Source: CAZUSO01 sp964622775
GTDB lineage: Bacteria > Bacteroidota > Bacteroidia > Chitinophagales > Chitinophagaceae
DNA length: 5,572 nt
Assembly: GCA_964622775.1 (NCBI GenBank)
Contig: CAZUSO010000109.1
Coordinates: 1-5,572 of the forward strand
Direction: 5' to 3'
A model generated the notes under the pieces. That model was not told the origin of the DNA. It saw only the letters and a program-made list of their open reading frames with translations, and searched no databases. Made by a program: the position numbers and the translations under genes. Shown here piece after piece: positions 1 to 5,572 of this stretch (position 1 is its first letter; every line of letters begins with the position of its first letter).

Positions 1-1963
1 TCACAAAGCCCGGAGAAGACAGGATAATGGTACCGTTAGGGGTACTGCAATCCGTATTCGGATTTCCGCCGGAAACCGTGATCGCCGGTTTAACCGGAGC
101 GGCTATCGTTACCGGAACAAGCGGGCTGCTGGTGCAGCCGCCAGTCTGGGCTACGATTATATTGGAGTAGGTACCTGCGCCAAGCCCGGTCATCACAATC
201 TCGCCGTTCACATCGGCCGTACCGGAAAAAGTAGGCTGAGCCACAACACCGATATTGTAATCTATGGCATAGGACGCGCCTGCGGAAAGGCCGCTTATGG
301 TCAGTGTACCGTCCGTAACGCCGCATACCGTCACGTCGGTAGTGCCGGATACGCTCACCGGTAAAGGGCCTTCATTAAGCGTTGCAGATACCGCAGTGGT
401 CATGCAACCGCCGCCGGACGTTGCTATGATACTGGTATAAGCGCCGGCCCCCAAATTACCGATCTCCAGGTTGCCGCTGCCGTTTGCCGTCAGGCTTACT
501 GCAGGCTGGGGCGCTCCGTCTTTCGTATAATTGACCGTATAGCTGCTATTGGCATCCAGACCGGATAAGGTAATGCTGCCATCACTATTGCCGCAATAGG
601 TTGGATTGGAGGTAGCTACAATGGGGTTCACTACGGCGCATACGGATATGCCATAATCTTCCACTTCTCCATAATCAACAGTACCGCAGGGGGAAAGCGG
701 ATTGGTAAGGGTATAATTTACTCTTACACGCATCCTCGTACTGCCAGGGGTTGCAGTAGGGGGGATTTGAATTGAGCCACTAACCGTAGTACCTGACATA
801 GAAAAAGTAAAAGTCTCACCGGGATCCGTAAAATCGCCATTCTGATTCCAGTCAATATATACGCCAAGCACGTCAGAATCATACCAATTAGGATTAGTTA
901 CGCTTATCGTATAAGTAAGCCCGGGCGCAACAACAGTACTTACCGTAGCCGAATAGTCCGCATACATACCTGCCTCACAAGCCGTAGAGTTATTGATGGT
1001 ATTAAATGTTACATTACTGATATATTCATCACCGGTATTACACCCATTCGCATTGCTGCCTGCACTGCAATAGCACTGCGTTATAGCATTCTGATTCACT
1101 GTCACCGTACTGGATGTTGCCGATAAACCGCTATTTGCGCAAGTGCTTACGCAGTAATATTCAGTAGCTACCGTCTGGCTGGCTACCGGGTAAGAAGGAG
1201 AGGTTGAAGCGCTGCCCAGGGGTGTAAATTCACCGGCTCCCGCCGGGCTGCTGTACCACTGGTAGCTCATACCGGTAAATGCATCAATGCCGGGCAGGGA
1301 GAGCATAAACGGATTTCCCGGGCAGGCGTAATCCGTGGAAGCAATTGCGGTACCGTTATCCGGCGTGCCATCACAAACATCTGTGGCGATATAGGTAGTT
1401 AATTCCGCAACATTTAGCGGGAGAATTTCTTCACCGGCATCTTCATCCCACCCTAAAATTTTAAATTGGTAAGTTGTAAAATTGGAAACATTGACGGTAG
1501 GCTGAATAACCCATTCATATTCAGTCTTCTGTCCATCGTTCAACTGTGGAAGCGAACCGGCGGGCTGGGATAAAACCCGGCCCGAAGTAAAAGTGCCTCC
1601 TGTTCCTGTCATTTGATTAGTTGTTGCCGTTCCGTTTGCCACATTAGCGCTGGCCGCATAGGCAAAAGCATTGGCCATATTGTTACTGACTGCGGTCCAG
1701 GTGGAGCCACCGTTATCTGAATAATACAGGATTCCGTCTAAAGTAGTGGTGGTTTCCCCCCAGGTGTTATCATTGTCCATTTCAATCCGCAGGCGTAAAA
1801 CAGACATATCCGTAATGGTAATGGACATGTTTTGCGGCGCCTTCCAGGTTGCTGTAGCCTGGTCACCGTCATCATTCCGCCATCGATACTGCGTCTGGCG
1901 CAGCGAGGCAAATACGTTGCTCACTAAACATACAAGTACTGATACCAGTAAAAGCTTCTTCAT
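1..1963 (-). CDS. Secreted GEVED-domain repeat surface protein, 5' part (runs off window)
   Basis: The reading frame is open for 654 codons from ATG at 1963-1961 to the left edge with no stop, so the C-terminus is missing. Residues 1-19 (MKKLLLVSVLVCLVSNVFA) are a clear signal peptide. Residues 20 to about 195 are a Gly/Thr/Asn-rich beta-type region beginning with QYRWRNDDGD. Residues about 197-291 look Ig-like (C214, then YQWY and EYYC). Residues about 300-440 form a GEVED domain, with YADYS at 334-338, VYIDWNQNGDF at 368-378 and GEVEDYG at 432-438. After that come repeats starting CGNSDG (C457), CGVTDG (C547) and CSTPNG (C639), spaced 90 and 92 residues. Each complete unit contains LxxGAY/TY and a later GGC. 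Proteins of this design in Bacteroidota are usually exported to the surface, often with a C-terminal type IX secretion signal, which would lie outside the window. An adhesin-like role is inferred; the ligand is unknown. Confidence 0.93.
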   Translation of the reverse strand, partial: MKKLLLVSVLVCLVSNVFASLRQTQYRWRNDDGDQATATWKAPQNMSITITDMSVLRLRIEMDNDNTWGETTTTLDGILYYSDNGGSTWTAVSNNMANAFAYAASANVANGTATTNQMTGTGGTFTSGRVLSQPAGSLPQLNDGQKTEYEWVIQPTVNVSNFTTYQFKILGWDEDAGEEILPLNVAELTTYIATDVCDGTPDNGTAIASTDYACPGNPFMLSLPGIDAFTGMSYQWYSSPAGAGEFTPLGSASTSPSYPVASQTVATEYYCVSTCANSGLSATSSTVTVNQNAITQCYCSAGSNANGCNTGDEYISNVTFNTINNSTACEAGMYADYSATVSTVVAPGLTYTISVTNPNWYDSDVLGVYIDWNQNGDFTDPGETFTFSMSGTTVSGSIQIPPTATPGSTRMRVRVNYTLTNPLSPCGTVDYGEVEDYGISVCAVVNPIVATSNPTYCGNSDGSITLSGLDANSSYTVNYTKDGAPQPAVSLTANGSGNLEIGNLGAGAYTSIIATSGGGCMTTAVSATLNEGPLPVSVSGTTDVTVCGVTDGTLTISGLSAGASYAIDYNIGVVAQPTFSGTADVNGEIVMTGLGAGTYSNIIVAQTGGCTSSPLVPVTIAAPVKPAITVSGGNPNTDCSTPNGTIILSSPGFV

Positions 1964-2029
1964 AATTGATATTTTTAAATGATGCCTACTCTGTCAGGTT
2001 TTCGGCTTCCCCCCTGTTTTTGTTCTAAA

Positions 2030-2037
2030 CAAAAATA
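2030..2037 (-). promoter_or_regulatory. Candidate Bacteroidota -7 element for the surface-protein gene
   Basis: The minus strand reads TATTTTTG, which fits the Bacteroidota sigma-factor -7 consensus TAnnTTTG. It lies about 67 bases upstream of the ATG at 1963. I see no TTG at the expected -33 spacing (about 2056-2060), and such a short motif arises easily in AT-rich DNA. It is therefore only a candidate. Confidence 0.25.
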
Positions 2038-2165
2038 AATAAAATAATTTACTTATAATAATTTTTGCCTAAAAAATAAATAATAATATGTTAATAACAG
2101 ATATTTGTTTGCATATCAAATAGTTAAACACAATACAAACTATTATTTTCATTTTTTCATTTTTT

Positions 2166-2186
2166 TGGCTTTATTGCCATAAGCCA
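2166..2186. repeat. Inverted repeat TGGCTT / AAGCCA
   Basis: Perfect 6-base arms, TGGCTT at 2166-2171 and AAGCCA at 2181-2186, flank a 9-base spacer just right of a T-rich run. It could form a hairpin or be a protein-binding site in the divergent spacer. It is not followed by a T tract on either strand, so it is not a typical terminator. Confidence 0.3.
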
Positions 2187-2422
2187 TTTCGCATTATATT
2201 AATTCAAAAGCAAAATTCATCTTAGCAGGCACGGGATTCACATAATACCAACACAAAAATGCCAGGATATTTCACAGTTCAATCAGACCAGGCCTGCCAA
2301 CCCTTTATTCCGGTTGAGCAGCCGTACTTCCGGCGGCTCATTTCATTTATCTGCGCAAGACTGCCGTTGTTCTGCTTTTTTAATAATATTTATGAACATA
2401 ATGCTCAGGTTTTCTTTTTTCT

Positions 2423-3302
2423 ATGAAAAAGTTCCGGACAGACTATACGCTTATTCTCCTTGCCGCACTGCTTACATTTCTGGCATCTACATTCACGCTG
2501 TACGGTTTGATACTGGTCAGCTTAAGCCCTGTTTTCATGATCCTGGATCCGCGGAAAAATAAAACCCTTTAAGGCGGGCGCCATCTTCGGCGGCACATTT
2601 TGTCTTTTGCTCTTTTACTGGATGCCGGCAGTTATAGCTAATTTTTCGGGAGGCTCCGTGCTCCTGGCCTGGCTTTGCTATCTGGTTTCCGTTTTAATAA
2701 GCGCGCTGTATTTCGGGTTGATTGGCAAGGCTACGGTGATATTGATCAACAAAAGCCGGCACGCTCCCCTGGTGCAGGGACTTGCTGCCGCTGCAATTTG
2801 GACCTTGGGAAATTTCCTGCTGTCCGCACTTTTCAAAGGAATGCCCTGGTTGTATTTTTTCTACGGTTCCGTTTTGGGAAGCAATATCCATTTAATTCAA
2901 TAGGCTGCTCTTGGCGGAGAGCATCTGCTCAGCTTTGCCGTAGCTTTTATCAATTACCTGCTGGGATATTACCTCATCCGGAAACAGTGGTCGCGCATCT
3001 GGATACCGGCAGCATTTGCCGGCCTGCTGTTTGCAGGTGGAATGGGCATCTTTTACCGGAGCAGTCAGACCGGAAAAAATGCTCCGGGCGAAGTTCATCT
3101 CACCTTAATGTGTGAAAACACGCCTCCTGCAATGAAATGGGATAAAGACAATGGCAACGATCTAGCCTGGCAATTATTGCACCTGCATCAGTATGCGGAG
3201 CCCTGCACGGGTGATGAACCTGTCGTCCTGTCATTCGGGAAAGTAGGCACGCTTAAAGATATCCGTTCTTCTCATCGTCATGATTATTATATTTTAGAAT
3301 AA
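2423..3302 (+). pseudogene. lnt: Decayed apolipoprotein N-acyltransferase
   Basis: Lnt transfers the third acyl chain to lipoproteins in the inner membrane; it has about eight membrane spans plus a nitrilase-like catalytic domain, roughly 500 residues in all. Here ATG 2423 opens 49 codons (MKKFRTDYTLILLAALLTFL...) ending at TAA 2570-2572. Dropping one base in the A5 run at 2555-2559 restores a frame reading PRKIKPFKAGAIFGG, so a +1 insertion is the likely first lesion. That frame runs on to 3302, broken only by TAG at 2901-2903. Family features remain: FYWM (2613-2624), GMPW (2838-2849) in a WTLG...KGMPWLYF context, LIQ then AALGGEHLLSF...NYLL around the TAG, and VHLTLMCENTPPAMKWD (up to 3143), where the nitrilase-like domain starts. 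The expected W-S/P-E catalytic Glu motif is replaced by PVVLSFG near 3222-3239, and the frame stops soon after. It cannot encode a working enzyme. The lnt assignment rests on motif order from memory, not a search. Confidence 0.78.
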
Positions 3303-3517
3303 GGAATGACGGTACACTTTTAGCCGCCAGGACCTGTCGCTATTCCAGAAAATTCCAGATTACGCAGTAATCTGATCAGAATTTCCGCATGGAGAAACTG
3401 TTCACTTGCGAAGCAAATCTCCCGGCGGGTAAACCGGAATATTACCCTGTCAGCAGTATAAAGCCAATGCCTGTTTTTATGCAACATACAGGAATAATAA
3501 CAAAGGAGAATGCCTGA
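3303..3517 (+). pseudogene. Possible remnant of the lnt nitrilase domain
   Basis: No intact gene lies here. The frame starting at 3302 reads RNDGTLLAARTCRYSRKFQ, has a TAA at 3368-3370, then continues from about 3389 to TGA 3515-3517. Near its end is KPMPVFMQHTGI followed by ITKENA. The order NDGT..., RYxxK, then PxPxxxxxxGIxxxxE resembles the middle of the Lnt catalytic domain, where a PLPT...G.xGI.IC.E stretch carries the active-site Cys; no Cys is present at that point here. This fits further decay of the upstream lnt copy, with the last ~150 residues of the family missing altogether. The match is weak and could be chance. Confidence 0.33.
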
Positions 3518-3554
3518 CTTCTTGCTTAATGTCTTAATTTTACGAAGGCAATGA
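3510..3554 (+). CDS. Possible 14-residue leader ORF overlapping the AraC-type gene
   Basis: ATG at 3510-3512 opens 14 codons (MPDFLLNVLILRRQ) ending at TGA 3552-3554. That stop overlaps the regulator start in an ATGA arrangement, which can couple translation. An AAAGGAG sequence precedes the ATG, but with only about one base of spacing, and Bacteroidota seldom rely on such sites. The peptide has no recognisable family. It may simply be chance in the tail of the decayed lnt. Confidence 0.2.
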   Translation: MPDFLLNVLILRRQ

Positions 3555-4111
3555 AGCTATACATAAAATACATGGTTAGCCTGCGGTGTAAAATGATGGT
3601 GCAGGAGGAGCTGAAGAGACTTGGGCTGAAATATGTGGTTGTTGATCTTGGTATGGTTGAAATCCTGGAAGATATATCAGATACACAAAGAGAGCAACTG
3701 AAGAAAAATTTGTTGAAGTCGGGTTTGGAATTGATGGATGATAAAAAGAGCATCCTGATTGAAAAAATAAAAAACGTGATTACGGAAATGATTCATTATT
3801 CCGATGAATTACCACCGGAGAATTTTTCCGATTATATCAGTAAAAAATTAGGTTACGACTATACCTATCTTGCCAATACGTTCTCGGAAGTAAAGGGCAT
3901 TACCATACAACAGTTCATCATTATACACAAGATTGAAAAAGTAAAAGAGCTGCTGTTATACGACGAGCTTAATCTCACGGAGATTTCCTATAAGCTGAAT
4001 TACAGCAGCGTTGCACACCTCTCCAACCAGTTCAAAAAAGTGACCGGACTCTCTCCTTCGTTTTACAAAAAGTTGAAGCAAAAGCGCAAAAACAATTTGG
4101 AAAACCTGTGA
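3551..4111 (+). CDS. Small AraC-family transcriptional regulator
   Basis: The 186-residue protein has a C-terminal AraC/XylS double helix-turn-helix DNA-binding domain. The first helix-turn-helix lies at about residues 92-125 (NFSDYISKKLGYDYTYLANTF, then GITIQQFI). The linker helix IHKIEKVKELLLYDE spans 125-139. The second lies at about 142-172 (LTEISYKLNYSSVAHLSNQF, then GLSPSFY), matching the family pattern of eIayxlgy-s..hlsrqFkk.tGlsPs.yr. Residues 1-60 are not a cupin. They read like a small beta-alpha-beta domain (LYIKYMVSLRCKMMVQEELKRLGL, then VVVDLGMVEI) resembling a heavy-metal-associated fold with a single Cys (C13) rather than CxxC. The same architecture recurs in many Bacteroidota genomes; its regulon is not evident here. 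The start is chosen at MKLYIKYMVS because that beginning is typical of the group; GAAGG sits just two bases upstream. No co-transcribed partner is adjacent. Confidence 0.94.
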   Translation: MKLYIKYMVSLRCKMMVQEELKRLGLKYVVVDLGMVEILEDISDTQREQLKKNLLKSGLELMDDKKSILIEKIKNVITEMIHYSDELPPENFSDYISKKLGYDYTYLANTFSEVKGITIQQFIIIHKIEKVKELLLYDELNLTEISYKLNYSSVAHLSNQFKKVTGLSPSFYKKLKQKRKNNLENL

Positions 4112-4279
4112 TATCTGTAAGAATTATTGATTAAAATGTAACGATAAATATCCCGAATGGTGCCATCTTTGCATAGTAACAATTCCGTTACGGACAAATA
4201 GACGAAAGATACGAATCAGCATAACAGCGATGGTAATTTCAAGATGAACGGTGGTAATTGAGCAGGCCCGTCAAATTAA

Positions 4280-4507
4280 CTAAAGGAAAAGTTTTCACAG
4301 CGCACCAACGAAGACCCGAAGTTTGAAACAGTCAGGGAAGAGGAACTGCCCGGCAGGATAGCATCGCGGCTGCCCAAAAATGGCGAAGCGGTAATCAATA
4401 TTATCAAAAAAACATCCCCTACCAATTCTCTAAAAATCTATAAGCGTCACATTGAATTGATTAATGTTGTAATACCAGATATTATGACACAGGTCAAACA
4501 GCCATGA
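4280..4507 (+). pseudogene. 75-codon open fragment with no start codon, unknown protein
   Basis: From just after TAA at 4277-4279 to TGA at 4505-4507 one frame is open for 75 codons and reads like real protein. It begins LKEKFSQRTNEDPKFETVRE, continues EELPGRIASRLPKNGEAVIN and later has LKIYKRHIELINVVIPDIMT. The composition is balanced, with amphipathic charged segments and no low-complexity bias. The only ATG is codon 69, and there is no GTG or early TTG, so normal initiation is not available in this frame. I do not recognise the family. The likeliest reading is the 3' end of a gene that lost its 5' part, or one frameshifted near the AAAA/TTTT runs at 4287-4294, where another frame reads KLTKGKVF. 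A chance open frame is possible but less likely. Confidence 0.4.
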
Positions 4508-4549
4508 AAGCAGCAGTGATGAACACGCGCTTTATGCGCTATTGTTTAT

Positions 4550-4578
4550 CTTAAGCTATTATAAGCTAAGTGGTTTTT
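4550..4578 (+). terminator. Possible intrinsic terminator
   Basis: CTTAAGCT (4550-4557) can pair with AGCTAAG (4564-4570) across a 6-base loop, giving a 7-bp stem with one bulged A. TGGTTTTT follows directly. The stem is AT-rich and so weak, but its position after the stop of the 4280-4507 fragment suits a terminator for rightward transcription. Confidence 0.35.
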
Positions 4579-4585
4579 AACCCCT

Positions 4586-4628
4586 ACCGTTACAGAATAC
4601 GGTTATTGGCTTTTTACTCGTTTTTTTA
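4586..4628 (+). terminator. Second weak hairpin with T-rich tail
   Basis: ACCGT (4586-4590) and ACGGT (4599-4603) form a 5-bp stem with an 8-base loop. The downstream sequence is rich in T (4611-4615 and 4620-4627), but eight bases away, so this is a poor fit to a standard intrinsic terminator. It may act together with the hairpin just upstream. Confidence 0.22.
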
Positions 4629-4673
4629 TTTTATCAGACGGTAAGTTTCCTGAGTAATGATTATAATTAATTG

Positions 4674-4697
4674 CTGTATTCCTTCTTTTTCATACAG
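4674..4697. promoter_or_regulatory. Inverted repeat CTGTAT-N12-ATACAG upstream of the desaturase
   Basis: Perfect 6-base arms, CTGTAT at 4674-4679 and ATACAG at 4692-4697, flank a 12-base pyrimidine-rich spacer, ending 14 bases before the desaturase ATG. On DNA this could be an operator for a dimeric regulator. In the mRNA it could form a hairpin with a U-rich loop next to the ribosome entry site. Fatty-acid desaturase genes are commonly regulated by lipid state or temperature, so control is plausible, but the repeat alone does not prove it. Confidence 0.3.
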
Positions 4698-4711
4698 TAA
4701 ATTAAATTATA

Positions 4712-5458
4712 ATGATCATACTCATTTTCTTTGTACTTTTTTGGTACACCTCGTTATTCGCCCAAACATTTTTTCAGCACCGGTATGCTGCGCATGGCGC
4801 ATTCAGGATGAGCAGGTTTTGGGAAAAATTCTTTTTCCTGTTCGCTTACTTTGCACAGGGTTCGTCCTACATGAGTCCCCATGCGTATGCTATTATGCAT
4901 CGAATGCATCATGCCTATACCGATACGGAAAAGGATCCCCACTCCCCTAATTTTTCCGCTAATATATTCAGCTTTATGTGGTGTACCCGTAATATATATG
5001 CCGGTATCGTCAAGGGCAGGCTTGAAGTAGAAGAACGTTTCACAAAGAACCTTCCCGAATGGGAGATGCTGGACAAATGGGGTAATGCTACGTTATCTCG
5101 GGTTTTATGGGCGGCAATATACTTTACCTTCTTTGTAATATTCGCCGATTCTCTTTGGTGGTTCCTGCTATTGCCTGTTATAATGATGATGACCGCCCTT
5201 CACGGAGCGATCATCAATTGGTTTGCTCATAAATACGGCTATATCAATTTCAGGCTGAAAAATACGGCCCATAATCTTTTTTCTATGGATGTGCTTATGC
5301 TTGGCGAGTCTTATCAAAACAATCATCACAAGCATCCCTCCGCGCTGAACTTTAGTAAAAGGTGGCACGAGCTTGACCCGGTCTATCCCATACTTCTTTT
5401 ATTGAACCAATTAAAAATAATAAGGATACAACCCAAAGGATTGTCGGGAAAGGCTTAG
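4712..5458 (+). CDS. Membrane acyl-CoA / fatty-acid desaturase
   Basis: The 248-residue integral membrane protein belongs to the stearoyl-CoA-desaturase-like family of di-iron enzymes, which insert a cis double bond into acyl chains and so adjust membrane fluidity. Iron-binding histidine clusters are visible: box I HRYAAH at residues 23-28 (HxxxxH), box II HRMHH at 63-67 (HxxHH), and box III QNNHHKHP at 202-209, following LGESY. Further conserved sites are DPHSP at 75-79, H164 and NWFAH at 169-173. Hydrophobic spans lie at about 2-20, 38-52 and 130-162. The C-terminus (NFSKRWHELDPVYPILLLLNQLKIIR) is typical, and the length fits the compact bacterial members. ATG 4712 gives a start just ahead of the first span; the upstream sequence is A/T-rich without a Shine-Dalgarno site. 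Box III has Gln where the classic HxxHH has His. Electron donor and regiospecificity (probably delta-9) cannot be read from the sequence. The gene appears to stand alone. Confidence 0.93.
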   Translation: MIILIFFVLFWYTSLFAQTFFQHRYAAHGAFRMSRFWEKFFFLFAYFAQGSSYMSPHAYAIMHRMHHAYTDTEKDPHSPNFSANIFSFMWCTRNIYAGIVKGRLEVEERFTKNLPEWEMLDKWGNATLSRVLWAAIYFTFFVIFADSLWWFLLLPVIMMMTALHGAIINWFAHKYGYINFRLKNTAHNLFSMDVLMLGESYQNNHHKHPSALNFSKRWHELDPVYPILLLLNQLKIIRIQPKGLSGKA

Positions 5459-5572
5459 AAGACAATGCCCTCTTTTAGCGATCAGGCCAAATGACAACAT
5501 CGATACCTCCTGCCGGCTAAAACGGAAATATTGCCCGCAGATTTCTACCCATGACAAGTCAGGCGCTTAAGG

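Larger units (their letters stand above)
1964..2422. other. AT-rich divergent intergenic region
   Basis: This spacer separates the leftward surface-protein gene from the rightward lnt relic. The part from about 2030 to 2215 is strikingly AT-rich, with long A and T runs, while 2220-2420 is more balanced. I find no coding frame with protein-like character on either strand. It presumably carries the promoter of the surface-protein gene and the former promoter of lnt. Apart from the -7-like site and the small inverted repeat listed separately, nothing in it can be assigned. Confidence 0.6.
4112..4711. other. 600-base stretch without an intact gene
   Basis: Between the regulator and the desaturase lie a short palindrome CCGTTACGG (4185-4193), an open fragment at 4280-4507 with no start codon, a small GCGC-TTTAT-GCGC hairpin (4527-4539), two terminator-like hairpins, a long T-rich run (about 4611-4632) and an inverted repeat before the desaturase start. 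No intact coding frame over about 50 codons with an ATG looks protein-like on either strand. The stretch looks like a degraded gene plus flanking regulatory DNA. Confidence 0.55.

Noticed and set aside
90..326. A 78-codon minus-strand frame inside the repeat region
   Set aside because: It is in a different frame from the open 654-codon gene and reads as an Arg/Cys-rich shadow.
1746..1982. A 78-codon plus-strand frame opposite the start of the surface-protein gene
   Set aside because: It lies antisense to the signal peptide and N-terminal region, has biased composition and no recognisable motif.
2314..2562. An 82-codon plus-strand frame over the lnt start
   Set aside because: The overlapping frame from 2423 has hydrophobic, Lnt-like N-terminal sequence; this one has no family character.
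2555..2903. Programmed frameshift or stop read-through making a functional Lnt
   Set aside because: Two separate events would be required, no slippery heptamer plus downstream structure is evident, and the catalytic motif is lost anyway.
2675..3115. A 146-codon plus-strand frame overlapping the lnt relic
   Set aside because: Its protein is rich in Arg, Ser, Cys and Pro with no membrane or family pattern, whereas the overlapping frame carries the Lnt motifs; it is an out-of-frame shadow.
4164..4171. CATCTTTG as a Bacteroidota -7 promoter element
   Set aside because: It deviates from TAnnTTTG at the first base and has no TTG at the -33 spacing; the nearest TTG (4127-4129) is too far.
4657..4950. 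A 97-codon plus-strand frame overlapping the desaturase start
   Set aside because: The desaturase frame from 4712 contains the histidine boxes; this frame is a shadow.
5400..5505. Minus-strand 29-codon ORF with an AGGAGG-like site near the right end
   Set aside because: Most of its length overlaps the tail of the desaturase antisense, the product has no family character, and Shine-Dalgarno matches carry little weight in Bacteroidota.
1..5572. CRISPR array, tRNA, rRNA, transposon ends or phage genes
   Set aside because: No short spaced direct repeats, cloverleaf-like segments, conserved rRNA stretches or transposase-like proteins were seen.

Overview
The window looks like chromosomal DNA from a member of the Bacteroidota, most likely Chitinophagaceae or a close relative. 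The grounds are a secreted multidomain surface protein with a GEVED domain, a short AraC-type regulator of a kind common in that phylum, a membrane desaturase with the matching histidine boxes, AT-rich spacers, and a general lack of well-spaced Shine-Dalgarno sites. This is inference from protein character; there is no rRNA or other marker here.

Layout. (1) Positions 1-1963, minus strand: the first 654 codons of a large secreted protein that runs off the left edge. It has a signal peptide, an N-terminal beta-rich region, an Ig-like domain, a GEVED domain and at least three ~90-residue Cys-Asp-Gly repeats. (2) Positions 1964-2422: a very AT-rich divergent spacer holding a weak promoter candidate and a small inverted repeat. 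(3) Positions 2423-3302, plus strand: a decayed apolipoprotein N-acyltransferase gene (lnt) with a +1 frameshift, an in-frame TAG and a lost catalytic region. Possible further remnants reach about 3517. (4) Positions 3551-4111, plus: an intact small AraC-family regulator, possibly preceded by a 14-codon leader overlapping its start codon. (5) Positions 4112-4711: a 600-base stretch without an intact gene. It holds a 75-codon open fragment with no usable start codon, terminator-like hairpins, and an inverted repeat just upstream of the next gene. (6) Positions 4712-5458, plus: an intact acyl-CoA/fatty-acid desaturase. (7) Positions 5459-5572: short trailing sequence with no feature I can support.

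The genes do not form an obvious operon. The spacers are long, and two of the five gene-like segments (the lnt relic and the 4280-4507 fragment) are decayed. This suggests a region undergoing gene loss between conserved single genes. The shared theme, if any, is the cell envelope: a surface adhesin-like protein, lipoprotein acylation (lost here) and membrane lipid desaturation. I see no CRISPR array, tRNA, rRNA, transposase or phage gene, and no convincing evidence of a new multi-gene system.
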